In this document: positions 54,540-64,000 of the stretch, in pieces
Layout of the letters: each line of letters opens with the position of its first letter
Numbering within the stretch: position 1 is the stretch's first letter
DNA from: Chalciporus piperatus
Taxonomy: Eukaryota > Basidiomycota > Agaricomycetes > Boletales > Boletaceae
Length of the DNA stretch: 64,000 bases
Assembly: GCA_038093975.1 (NCBI GenBank)
Contig: JBBPTG010000013.1
Location: forward strand, 266,786-330,785
Direction of reading: 5' to 3'
Notes under the pieces: generated by a model
Told to the model about the DNA's origin: nothing
Database searches by the model: none
The model's input: the letters and a program-made list of their open reading frames with translations, nothing else
Made by a program: the position numbers and the translations under genes

Positions 54540-55180
54540 CTTTATTAGGATCTCCTACACTAGATAGCTACCATATTTTTTGTACACTTGTGTATGCTTT
54601 TTTGTACACTTTCAATAGGTTTGATCTCCACATACTTTGCTACACTTGTAACTACACACTTACTGCGCTTTTTTGTACACTTTTGCTACACTCTAACCTA
54701 ATACACTTTCCCACACTTGTAACTACACATTTACTACGCTTTTTTGTACACTTTTGTTACACTCAATCTAGCTACACTTTCCTACACATTTGATTCAAGT
54801 TTTACTACGCTTTTTTGTTACACTTTGCTACACTCAATCACTACACTTGTAACTACACTTTTAGTACACTTTTTTGTCCACTTTAGCTACACTCTATCAC
54901 TACACACTTTCCCACACATTTCGCTACACTTTTACTATGCTTTTTTGTACACTTTTGCTACACTCAATCTAGCTACACTTTCCCACACTCTTGACTACAC
55001 TTTTACTACGCTTTTTTGTACACTTTGCTCACTCAATCTAGCTATACTTTCCCACACTTGTAACTACACTTTTACTACGCTTTTTTGTACACTTCACTAC
55101 ACTCAATCCTAATACCCTTTCCCACATTATTAACTACAATTTTAGTACACATTTTTGTGGACTTTAGCTATAATCCATCC
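54540..55180. repeat. AT-rich array, tacgcttttttgtacac
   Basis: Units of ~70-90 bp with ctacactttcccacac, ttgtaactacac and acgcttttttgtacac. ORFs across it (54410-54793, 54744-55112) are artefacts of the repeat. Related in inverse to 30370-30660. Confidence 0.85.
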
Positions 55181-56178
55181 TATGAATGATTATAAAATGT
55201 CACTAATTAGAATGACTCTATTAGATGACTGAGTAGTACTGGAGTGATTGGGTGAGCTGAGGGCTGGGTAACTGGATAACTGGTATGACTGGTGTGACTG
55301 AAGTGACTGGTTTACTGGACCACAGGATGACTGGATTACTGGAGTGACTGGATTACTGAGGTGACTGGATTACTGGAGTGACTTGTGTGACTTGTGTGAC
55401 TGGAGTGACTGGAGTGACTGGAGTGACTGGATTACTGGACCACTGAGTGACTAGATTACTGGAATACTGGAATACTGGATGGCTGGAGTAATGAGACAAC
55501 TGGATTGCTGGATGACTAGGGCACTGGGCTACTAGGCTGCTGAGATGACTACATGACTGGGAAACTGAGCTACTAGGCTACTGAGATGTCTGGATGACTG
55601 GAACACTGGGCTACTGAGCTACTGAGACTACTGAAGTGACTGGATGATTGGATGACTGGGCTGCTGGGTTACTGGAACTACTGGATGACTGGATGACTGG
55701 GATGCTGGGTTACTGGAACTACTGGATGACTGAATGACTGAATGACTGGGCTACTGAGACTACTGAAGTAACTGGATGACTTGATGACTGGGCTGCTGGG
55801 TTACTGGAACTACCGGATAACTGGAACACTTGGCCACTGGACTAATGAGACCACTGAAATGACTGGATGACTGGATGACTGAGCTACTGGGACTACTGAA
55901 ATGACTGGATGACTGGATGACTGGGCTGCTGGATGACTGAGACTACTGAGACTACTGGATGACTGAATGACTGAGCTACTGAAGCTACTGAAATGACTGG
56001 ATGACTGGGCCACTAGGCCACTGGGTTACTAAGACTACTGAAACTACTTGATGACTGGGTGACTAGGTTACTGAAACTACTGAAACTACTGAAACTACTT
56101 GTTACTGGGCCACTGGACTACTGATTTAACTGATCCAGTCATTCCAGTAACTTCAGACTTTTTGCAGTGTTGCTGATG

Positions 56179-58772
56179 CGGTGACACTCTCGCACGTCTA
56201 CGCAATCCACCAAAAGAGCGGCTTCGTCTCGACGATCCTCATTTCGAACTTGCATTATCCAACTTCATTGCCCTTGAGCACTCCTCCGAAGAAGCTTATG
56301 AACAAATACGCAAAGGGATCAAGAAGTGTTACCTGGATTCGTCGATACCAAGTCTTTATCAGCTCAAACGACGCCTCGCAGATATCAGTGGTGTCACGTC
56401 CATCGTCAAGGACATGTGCATCGGGTCCTGTGTTGCATATGTAGGCCCTTATGCCGATCTCGATCGATGTCCCAGGTGCGACGAACCTCGATATGATCAG
56501 ATCAAGTTAGCGAACAGCGGCGGGAAGACAAAGCTACCACGAGCTGTGTTCCATACGATCCCTATTGGTCCGCAGCTTCAGGCCCTCTGGAGACACCCGG
56601 AAACTGCTCAGAAGATGCGGTATCGTCGACGTCGTACCGAGGAACTATTAGCAGAAATCGAACAAAATGACGGATTCATCAAAATGTATGACGATATCTT
56701 CTGTGGGGAAGCTTACCTCAGGGCTGTTCACGACCAGAAAATCAAATCTGATGACACACTCATCATGTTCTCGATCGACGGTGCCCAACTGTTCGATAGC
56801 AAAGAGTCAGATTGTTGGATTTACATCTGGATCATTCTCGAGCTGTCACCAGATCACCGCTACAAGAAAAAACACGTATTTCCTGGTGCAATCATTCCTG
56901 GACCGAAGAAGCCAAAGTTTCCCGCGTCATTTCTTTATCCCGGATTTCACCATCTTTCGGCGATCCAACGCGAAGGGCTTCCGATCTGGGACGCCATGGA
57001 GAACCATGAGTTTGTCTCCCGTGTATTCCTGTTTCTCGGTTGTGCCGATGGACCCGGCCTCATCACCATCAGCAACCTCGTTGGCCACCAAGGGAAATGT
57101 GGCTGTCGGATGCTATGTCCTCTCACCGGCCGTCGTAAATCTACTGGATCACAGTACTACCCAGCGCTTCTCAAACCGAACGACTATGATGTGCATGGAA
57201 GTAATCACGCTGACCTAGACCCATTCAACATCCAATCTGGATCGTCTATCGAGTATATTCGCCGCCTGCGATATGTTCTTGAAGCCGATTCAAAGCCACT
57301 CTTCGAGTCACGTCGCCTACAGACAGGGATAGTTGGGCCTAGCATTCTTCTTGGATTACAACCCAACCTTATACTCGGAATTCCGGAGTGCTTTTCCTCC
57401 GAGATGATGCATCTTAGTGGTGCAAACATGGCTGCACTTTGGCTCGACCTATTTCGTGGTACCATGGATTGCGCTCGCACCGACAGCCGCGAAAACTGGC
57501 CTTGGGCCGTTCTCCGGGACAATACAACTTGGCAACATCATGGTCAACTCGTTGCAGCATGCAAGCCCTATCTTCCGGGATCGTTTGATGTTGCTCCACG
57601 CGATCCTAGCCTCCACGCAAATTCTTGGTACAAATGCACCGAGTATATCACATGGCTGTACGGCCTTTGCCCAGCTCTCCTTTACGACATTCTTCCCCAT
57701 GACGTCTGGCAAAATTTTTGCAAGTTCGTTGTTGCCCTACGCATCTTGAGCCAATATTCCATCAGTTCCACCGATCTCACCCGTGCCGACGATCTCCTTG
57801 CCGAATGGGAAAGAGAGTTCGAGCTCATTTTCTATCAACGTCGCCACGATCGTCTTCACTTTATTCGTCCCTGCGTGCACCTGACAAGTCATCTCACCCT
57901 CGAAGCGTCACGTGTTGGTCCACCAATTTGCTCATCGCAATGGACTATGGAACGTATGATCGGCAATTTAGAACAAGAAATACGCCAACCATCCAATCCC
58001 TTTTCCAACCTCGCTCAGCAAGGTCTCTTGCGGTGTCAGCTCAACGCACTCTTTGCCATGTTTCCACAGCTCGATCCATCCAACACTGGGCCTTCTGATC
58101 GTGCCACAGCAGATCTCGGAAACGGATTTGTCTTACTTCCGAAGCGCGATCATCGTGCTACATCTCTCTCCAACAGCGTAACACGACTTCTCAGTGATTA
58201 CATTGGTAAAAATGTTATGCAAGCTCGTCGCTGGGCACGGCTACGTCTACCTAATGGTCAAGTAGCTCGCTCACGATACGCAGAGTCAGACAAATCCCCA
58301 GATGAGGTACGCATGGCACGTAACGTTAAGGTTTGACACATCCTATTTCATTCTCGAGACTTGTATTTTACATAACTTCATTTAGCTATCCCTCGATGGT
58401 GGCGAACGGTTTGCCGAGGTCCACTTTTACACCAGGCTTGTCCAAGATCATAGCGACTCTGATCGAAGGGACTCCGATGACTCCGATGACGATGAACCAC
58501 GACTAACATTCAGAGATATTGCCGTTGTCACACTATATTCACATCCACACCCACGTCTCCTCACGGATTCTTACGGAGCACTGGTATCATGCACAAAACT
58601 TGGCGACGGAGGATTTTGTGTCATCGAAATCAGTTCGATTAAAGCCGTTGTTGCAATGGTTCCTCATGCGATTAGGTTGCCTTTGGGTGGCGAGGAGGAG
58701 AGGTTTTTCCTTGTTGAAAAAAGTGGAATAGAGCTTGCGAGGAGTGGATTTGACATCATAAATGACGAATAA
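56179..58772 (+). pseudogene. Tnp2-type (CACTA) transposase, 5' end missing
   Basis: The frame is open from 56180 with no ATG until 56414. RNPPKERLRLDDPHFELALS, GSCVAYVGPY, CPRCDEPRYD, FHTIPIGPQLQALWR, MFSIDGAQLF, DCWIYIWIILEL, PGAIIPGPKKPKFP, FLYPGFHHLSAIQREGL, VGHQGKCGCRMLC, and DRLHFIRPCVHLTSH follow the tnp2 transposase family in order. Intron 58331-58385 (GTTTGA...TTTAG); exon 2, 58386-58772: LSLDGGERFAEVHFYTRL, IAVVTLYSHPHPRLLTDSYG, VVAMVP, RFFLVEKSGIEL. About 846 codons remain without a stop, so only the N-terminus is lost, at the TIR of the 3.1-kb element. Cut-and-paste transposase for EnSpm/CACTA elements. Confidence 0.85.
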
Positions 58773-58894
58773 TTCAGGTCATGAACACACATGTTAATGT
58801 ACAAAAGACGAGCAGCTACACAGAGACCTTGAGAGCAGAATGTAAAAGTACAGCATGGATTTGATTGAACCCGAGCCCATCAATCTAGCCTGGC

Positions 58895-59394
58895 TCATTT
58901 ATGTGCCTGTTCGAGGACCTCCTCAAGTGTCGGGCTGGTGATTGGGCTGACAATATATCCGATCGTACGAAGGGGTCGCATCCCGGAGAGGTTGAGGTTC
59001 TCGTCTTCTTCTGGTTTATTTGCAGGGTCTGGATCGCGCGTGAATCTGTGAAGAAGACGACATTTGGTAGCGGTGACATGCCTCAACAAGTGTTAGGACG
59101 AATGAAATGATCTTGAAAAAAACATACAATGTATCCTTAGGATGACCATCCTTGTGGTCGTCAGTCTTGCCCGTTTCCGCTATGGTTGGCTCTGAGATCG
59201 TGTTGACGCCATCTTTGAAACGGAAAACAAATATCTGTATGGTCGAGTAGTAAGTCAATTTTCAGACGAACAGTAAACTGGCAGGAAGTTACCTTTTCTC
59301 CGAGATCAACTTTGTACGTCTTCCAATCATCTTGTACGCCCTCTACTTCAACGAAAACAACGTTGCCGAGCATGTTGACCTTCTGGACGGACAT
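58895..59394 (-). CDS. Small three-exon gene, 119 aa
   Basis: Exons (minus) 59394-59293, 59234-59128 and 59045-58895; introns 59235-59292 (GTAACT...ACAG, 58 bp) and 59046-59127 (GTATGT...CACAG, 82 bp). Spliced CDS 360 nt, in frame, TGA at 58895-58897. Protein: MSVQKVNMLGNVVFVEVEGV, an acidic middle (ETGKTDDHKDGHPKD, KPEEDEN) and TIGYIVSPITSPTLEEVLEQ. No domain recognised. Consistent splicing and no defects suggest a live host gene. It faces away from the fragment starting at 59463, so the 68 bp between may be a shared promoter. Confidence 0.75.
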
Positions 59395-59462
59395 GGTAGG
59401 TGGAATAGAGGAGACGCGACTTACGGGGGTACTACTAATGCAGCTATTTCCCACAATTAGCT

Positions 59463-59950
59463 ATGACTAGCTTTGCCCTTGACTTCGACTACCCACTGTA
59501 CATATCGCACACGATGACCATGACACCGCTCGATCTTCCCCTCTCTTTGCCTACCAACAGCTCTCTTTGCTTAACGAACAAACTTCCAATCCTTTTTCTG
59601 CCAGCTTTGCCGATCCATTCAAATCTGCTACGACTAGTAATGCTTTTAATCCATTCTCGCATCAGTTGCCTGTATGGCCCAACAATACTCCAAGTAACGA
59701 CTTCCAAATCAACCTGGTGAGCTTATTTTGTGTATTAGCTCAGAATTGACGCGCATATATGGTGCTAGCACATACAACGCATCCAAGCACTCGAAGAGAT
59801 GGTCACGAAATTACGCCTTGAAAACATTGCCATAGAATCTGCTCGCACAGCCATAGAGTAAGTATCTAAATTATGTTGTTCTGATCTAATTCTTCGCCCA
59901 GAAAAGCATACAATATTCTTGTCGCACAGCTTAATCGTACGACTACCACG
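59463..59950 (+). pseudogene. 5' part of a host-like gene, cut by an LTR
   Basis: An ATG at 59463 (MTSFALDFDYPL) and, one frame over, YQQLSLLNEQTSNPFSASFA, PVWPNNTPSNDFQIN; intron with GTGAGC (about 59718) to GCTAG (59768); HIQRIQALEEMVTKLRLENI, a coiled-coil start; intron GTAAGT...GCCCAG (about 59857-59902); KAYNILVAQLNRTTT, and the LTR at 59951. The joint between the first ATG and the second frame is unresolved (intron or indel). Not recognised. Confidence 0.45.
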
Positions 59951-60421
59951 TGTTACGATCACCCATTCTTTCTTTCTTTGGTACCTTGTACTAAGTCCTA
60001 GTCGCTGGTTCGAGTCCTGCCTAGGCCCCTCTTTTCTTACCTTGCTTTAGTCAGCGAACATTCCTTAATGTTCTTTCACCTTCCACGCTTTGTCATCGCT
60101 GACTCGCATGCTTACCGAGCATGACTCATTCCTATTCGTCATGACTTGTTCTTACATATTCCGACTTGTTCCATGCCTGCCCTTAACTCGTTTCTTCACT
60201 TATATAAACCCTCGAGTTTCCTCCTGTACCCCTAACTTAGACCTACGCAATCTAGCTTGGTCTTTCCTCGTTTCCTTTGAACCCTCTGAGAGTCACCGTC
60301 CCACTCTAGAACGGACGCTAGGCCTTAACGTGGACATCCCATCGTTAGGCTACCTTTGAAACCCTTGTCCTTGACTAGGCTTTTGCGTCTACGCTTTGAC
60401 CTACTCGGTACAAGCGTAACA
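59951..60421 (+). repeat. LTR of the element A family
   Basis: 471 bp, TGTTACG...CGTAACA (7-bp perfect inverted ends). The first ~150 bp match 3547-3704. TATATAAA at 60201-60208. No target duplication (ccacg, aaaag). It may be a solo LTR or the 5' LTR of the element at its right; the 76 bp to the next LTR start show nothing. Confidence 0.8.
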
Positions 60422-60497
60422 AAAGGTCTAAGTTACCCCTGAAGGCTACCCTCGCTGTAGACCTCCACCATTTCCCAACGACCTCGCCTCGACACTG

Positions 60498-61000
60498 TTA
60501 CGAACGCTCAGTTCCTTATCCTAGTCTTTCCTACACTTCACTACGCTTACTACGTTTCTCTTTCACTTTTGCACTTAGTCGCTTTCTCTCCCTTTTCTGT
60601 TATCTTATCTTATCAAGATCACATCACGTGACCTGCTGACATCAGCTAGGTCTAGCCTTTCGCTTACGTAATGTGGCTGTGCGTGGCTGTGCATCTTCCC
60701 CACTGTCCATGACTCATACAGAGTCACCATGACTCAGACTCTTATTGACTCATTATGACTCACCGTGACTCATACTGACTCACGCTGACTCATCTCGCTT
60801 CCTAGTCATATACGCTATTGGCTGTTACTCGCCATGACTCATATCTAGTCATACCTAGTCATATAGTTAAGGTTTAGCCACAACATGTACAAACACTGTC
60901 AATAGTATATAAACCCGGGTTGACAAGCACTGGCTCCCCAGTCTTGTTCTCCTGGAGTTTCCTCTTCTTGAACTTCATGGGCCAAGCGCTCCTGCTTGCC
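60498..61000 (+). repeat. LTR of Gypsy family C, 3' border not fixed
   Basis: Begins TGTTACGAAC and matches the minus-strand LTR ending at 12281 over ~450 bp (ttatcttatctta, atcacgtgac, repeated tgactca, gccacaacatgtacaaacac). TATATAAA at 60906-60913. Since gag follows ~200 bp later, this is probably the 5' LTR of that element; no ...CA end with primer site could be placed. Confidence 0.65.
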
Positions 61001-61093
61001 TAGTCTGATCCTCAGCTCTAGTTACTGAGTTGATGTGGTTTCGCTAGGGCATGTTGTCTGATGATAGCGCTAGCTCTTGATTGAGTTGAGTCG

Positions 61094-62370
61094 TTTCAGA
61101 CACCTCTCGCTGGGGCCCCCCACGAGAGACCGCTAATCCACAGAACCCCGAATCTTCTGACTCGGGCTCACCTGAAGAGGAAGATCCCTCTAACCCCTAC
61201 GACACCTCGGATCTTTACGACGAACCAATCACCACCCAAGAGGAACAAGAAGAAACCCTTCACCTCTCCCACGAATTTTCCTCAGCTGTAACCATCCCAA
61301 GGTCACCAACACCACCGTCGCCAACCCCAATATCCCGAAGAGCTCCACAGTTCCCTGTGTCGCCTGCTCCCCCACGAACCCTAGCTTTCCCCACTCCTTC
61401 CCTTCCCGCACCCGCATTTGCACCAGGAGCGTATCAGGTACCCCCTACCTTTGTAAACCCCATGTCGTCCTCCAAACCCACTGAACTCCGCATCGGAGCC
61501 CCAGACGCCTTTGATGGCTCCTTTGAAAAGAGCACTGCTTGGATGAATTCTATCCAATTCTATCTCACTGTCAATGGTGACGTATACAACACCGACCCCA
61601 AGAAGATCGCCTTTGCGCTGTCTTACATGTCCAAAGGATCAGCAGCCACTTGGGCCGCCACCTTCCGCCGCAAAGCCATCACCGGCGCCACAGTCACAAT
61701 GGGAACCTGGGCCCAGTTTATCACTGATTTCGAAACCGCATTCAAACACCACGACACCGTAGGAAACGCCGTCGCCTGGCTCTCCACCAAGCGAATGAAA
61801 CCTCTCAAGAATGGAGAGCATTCTCCCTCCCTCCCAGAATTCATTTCAAGTTTCCAGAATCAAGTCGCCTTATCAGGCATCACCGATAACAATGTCCTAA
61901 TCGGATACTTTTCCGCAGGGATACCCGTCTCCCTCATGAGACGAGTCAACAGCATGGACACTGTCCCTACCACGATGGAGGATTGGTACAAACGCACTAC
62001 CCAGTTCCAGACCCAATGGGAACACGCCAATGAAATCGCAAATCGCAATCGCAACCCTGCTAAGCCATTTCGTCCATTCTCCTCCACCAACCACTCTACC
62101 CCTGCCCGGGACCCCAATGCCATGGACGTCGACGTCATCCGTATCTCCAAACTCACTCCTGAAGAGCGGAAACACTGCCAGGAGAAAGGGCTCTGCTTCC
62201 GCTGCAGGAAAGCTGGACATCGGTCCAACGCCTGCCCAGAATTCTCCTCGAACCAGAAAACCCCGAAGAAGGTTCAGAAGGTTGAAGAAGAAATTCCCTC
62301 GCTGATCGAGATAGATGATGAGGATGAAACCACCGTTCGTAAAGTAGCCTTTGTCACAAAGGGTTTTTAG
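61094..62370 (+). CDS. Gypsy element C gag
   Basis: The frame is open from about 61080; the nearest in-frame ATG is at 61462 (MSSSKPTELRIGAPDAFDG). The acidic/Pro-rich stretch before it (PEEEDPSNPYDTSDLYDEP) also looks coding, so a spliced or non-ATG start is possible. Capsid region WMNSIQFYLTVNGDVY, KIAFALSYMSKGSAATWA, FITDFETAFKHHD; nucleocapsid knuckle CFRCRKAGHRSNAC (62192-62233). Stop TAG 62368-62370 lies directly after a slippery heptamer. Structural protein of the virus-like particle. Confidence 0.85.
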
Positions 62371-62400
62371 ACCGGGAAGCTCTGCCGACGCAAGCTTCCC
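62361..62400 (+). promoter_or_regulatory. -1 frameshift signal of element C
   Basis: G-GGT-TTT at 62361-62367 is in gag register (AAG GGT TTT TAG). Six nt later a stem of 7 bp, GGGAAGC (62374-62380) with GCTTCCC (62394-62400), closes a 13-nt loop. A -1 slip reads into the pol frame, which is open through to the first pol ATG at 62445. Confidence 0.75.
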
Positions 62401-62444
62401 CAATCACGTGTGCACCTGTACTTGTAAAGTCGCGAAAGCGCTCT

Positions 62445-64000
62445 ATGCAAATCCCCATACAGATTATCGTTCCCTCGCACACGATGAAAGCCGTCGAAAC
62501 CCACGCCCTCATTGATAGCGGCGCAGACATCTCCTGTATCGACTGGGGCTTTATAAGAAAAAATCGAATCCCCACTACTCGACTTGAAACCCCTATTCGA
62601 GTCCGAAACGTCGACCAGACTGCAAACAAAAGCGGGATGATACTCTTTACCACCACCCTCTTCCTTGATATCGAAGGAATCGCACAAGAAGTAATCTTCC
62701 ACGTCATGAATTGCGGAAACGAGAACGTCATCCTAGGACTCCCATGGCTTGAAAAAGCTAATCCAACCATCGATTGGCGCCGGCGTACCTTGTCGCTGTC
62801 GGAATCCATTGACGAGTCAAAGAAGTTGTATACCATACATGCTGCAGCCTGTAAAGCCAACGACCAACTCTTCACTCGACCCACCCCTCCTCCTCGACAC
62901 TCTTATGTAACCCCGGAAGTCGATCAACAACTCTATGACTACCTGGACTCTGAAACCGAATCCACCTTTCTTAACCGCGCTTACGAAAACCATACCCTAA
63001 ACCGCATTATTCGTTGCGGTTCACGCTTTGTCCCCAATCATGTTGTCGCTCGCCTTACCCGAGCTACTGAACTCGCAATTGCAGCCGAACTGGCTAAACC
63101 CAAACCTATCCTCCCAAAAGAATATGCCAGATATGCCTCGGTTTTCGATGAACCCTCGGCTGGTCACCTTCCTCCATCTCGGGTTTATGACCACGAGATT
63201 AACCTGAAGGAATCCTTCGTCCCTAAAATTGGAAAACTTTATCCGCTATCTCCGGATGAAAAGAAAGCCACAGAAGACTTCCTCGAAGAGAACCTGCGTA
63301 CGGGAAAGATACGTCCCTCCAATTCCCCCCAGGCATCCCCCTTCTTCTTCGTCAAGAAGAAAGATGGAAAACTCCGCCCTTGCCAAGACTATCGATATCT
63401 CAACGAACATACTACTCGAGACGCGTACCCACTTCCCCTCATTGGGGATCTCGTCGACAAATTGAAAGACGCCGAAGTCTTTACCAAGTTTGATGTGCGA
63501 TGGGGTTACAACAATGTCCGCATCAAAGACGGACACCAGTGGAAAGCCGCTTTCCTCACCCACAAAGGCCTCTTTGAACCAACTGTGATGTTCTTCGGAC
63601 TAAACAACTCCCCAGCCACCTTCCAGCGCTTCATGAACGACTCTTTTCGAGACATGATAGCTGAAGGGTGGCTTGTCATCTATATGGACGACCTTCTCAT
63701 CTTTTCTCCCGACAATGCTACTCACACCGCTCGCACACAGCGAGTCCTCGAACGGATGCAAGAGCTAGATCTCCATCTTCGTTTAGAGAAATGCAACTTC
63801 GCCGTAAACGAAGTGGAATATCTTGGCATGATCGTCCGCCCCGGAGAGCTTGCCATGGATCCCGTCAAACTCGACGGCATCTCTCAATGGCCCATTCCCA
63901 CTACTGTCAAAGAAGTTCGCTCATTCCTTGGCTTTGCCAACTTCTATCGACGCTTTATCCCAAATTACTCCTTAGTCGCCCGCCCTTTGATTGACCTGAC
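62445..64000 (+). CDS. Gypsy element C pol, N-terminal part
   Basis: Runs off the window without a stop. Protease ALIDSGADISCID (~62505) and ILGLPWLEKANPTIDW; RT FFVKKKDGKLRPCQDYRYLN, FDVRWGYNNVRIKDG, MFFGLNNSPATFQRFM, VIYMDDLLIFS (YMDD, ~63685), then FLGFANFYRRFIPNYS. It can also be translated as an extension of gag by -1 frameshift from 62367. Close in style to element B RT but clearly a different family. RNase H and integrase lie beyond the window. Confidence 0.9.
   Translation, partial: MQIPIQIIVPSHTMKAVETHALIDSGADISCIDWGFIRKNRIPTTRLETPIRVRNVDQTANKSGMILFTTTLFLDIEGIAQEVIFHVMNCGNENVILGLPWLEKANPTIDWRRRTLSLSESIDESKKLYTIHAAACKANDQLFTRPTPPPRHSYVTPEVDQQLYDYLDSETESTFLNRAYENHTLNRIIRCGSRFVPNHVVARLTRATELAIAAELAKPKPILPKEYARYASVFDEPSAGHLPPSRVYDHEINLKESFVPKIGKLYPLSPDEKKATEDFLEENLRTGKIRPSNSPQASPFFFVKKKDGKLRPCQDYRYLNEHTTRDAYPLPLIGDLVDKLKDAEVFTKFDVRWGYNNVRIKDGHQWKAAFLTHKGLFEPTVMFFGLNNSPATFQRFMNDSFRDMIAEGWLVIYMDDLLIFSPDNATHTARTQRVLERMQELDLHLRLEKCNFAVNEVEYLGMIVRPGELAMDPVKLDGISQWPIPTTVKEVRSFLGFANFYRRFIPNYSLVARPLIDL

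Larger units (their letters stand above)
53072..56178. mobile_element. 3.1-kb non-autonomous element with 54-bp identical TIRs
   Basis: 53072-53125 and 56125-56178 are perfect inverted repeats (54 of 54), outermost catcagcaacactgcaaaaa. Inside each lie long arms of degenerate ~10-bp units (ccagtcatc / gatgactgg; 53126-53600 and 55230-56124), so the element can fold back. The centre holds the gggctgttgagccc satellite and an acactttt array. No transposase ORF. The CACTG near the tip and subterminal repeats recall CACTA elements, and a CACTA-type transposase gene starts right after the right end, but no clear target duplication is seen (gta against cgg). Confidence 0.75.

Noticed and set aside
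54410..55112. ORFs rich in Thr, Leu, Phe and Tyr
   Set aside because: Direct translation of the acactttt array; no gene signals.
53072..56178. Assigning the 3.1-kb element firmly to CACTA
   Set aside because: CACTG is not at the very tip of the inverted repeat and no 2-3-bp target duplication is visible.
59951..61000. One ~1-kb LTR covering 59951-61000
   Set aside because: TGTTACGAAC at 60498 is an element end elsewhere (it cuts KDZ at 12281), so two LTRs are more likely.

Overview
This is a repeat-dense piece of a basidiomycete (Agaricomycetes) nuclear genome. The evidence is fungal-size GT-AG introns (45-82 bp), a fragment of a basidiomycete-type 5S rRNA gene, several KDZ transposases with their CxC1 and CxC2 cysteine clusters, a Tnp2 (CACTA-type) transposase, chromodomain Ty3/Gypsy elements and multicopy agaricomycete gene families. 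I cannot name the genus. Few stretches look like ordinary host genes: about 9.1-10.0 kb, 15.4-18.3 kb (already frameshifted), 43.6-46.1 kb (pseudogenised) and 58.9-59.9 kb.

Layout. 1-3.7 kb: 3' end of Gypsy element A (pol with an out-of-frame internal duplication, a third ORF with two zinc knuckles, a cut-off LTR). 3.7-8.5 kb: nested repeats (family R1, a KDZ fragment, a 1.3-kb terminal-inverted-repeat element that inserted into R1). 8.5-10.0 kb: a decayed F-box/nucleotidyltransferase-like gene and an intact three-exon gene. 10-12.3 kb: repeats, a 116-bp-arm hairpin and two LTRs. 12.3-14.7 kb: a CxC2-KDZ transposase copy split by a hAT-type MITE with an 8-bp target duplication. 15.4-18.3 kb: a homeodomain-like gene. 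20.4-21.7 kb: a poly(A)-tailed retroposed insert with a 12-bp target duplication. 23.5-25.7 kb: satellites and hairpin arrays. 25.7-29.1 kb (minus) and 44.8-47.3 kb (plus): two copies of one block, gene M followed by a CxC1-KDZ gene. 29.1-31.7 kb: MITE piece, Gypsy B LTR and leader, truncated 5S rRNA gene, tandem repeats. 31.7-35.4 kb: R1 with a Cys-cluster ORF, then the N-terminal half of a gene resembling fungal TET/JBP dioxygenases. 35.4-41.8 kb: full-length Gypsy element B. 41.8-43.5 kb: an inverted duplication rich in short CpG palindromes. 47.3-53.0 kb: full-length Copia element with an unbroken 1,696-codon ORF. 53.1-56.2 kb: a 3.1-kb element with 54-bp identical inverted ends, lying against a Tnp2 gene (56.2-58.8 kb). 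60.0-64.0 kb: LTRs followed by gag and the first part of pol of Gypsy element C.

How it fits together. Most of the window is a succession of mobile elements landing in one another: LTRs cut KDZ and 5S genes, MITEs cut KDZ and gene M copies, the Copia cuts a CxC1-KDZ copy, and Gypsy B abuts the TET-like gene. KDZ transposases and TET/JBP-type enzymes are known companions in mushroom-forming fungi. The in-frame stops I could read against family sequence are nearly all TGA where Arg (CGA) is expected, which suggests decay by deamination of methylated CpG. Two different Gypsy elements carry well-placed -1 frameshift signals between gag and pol.
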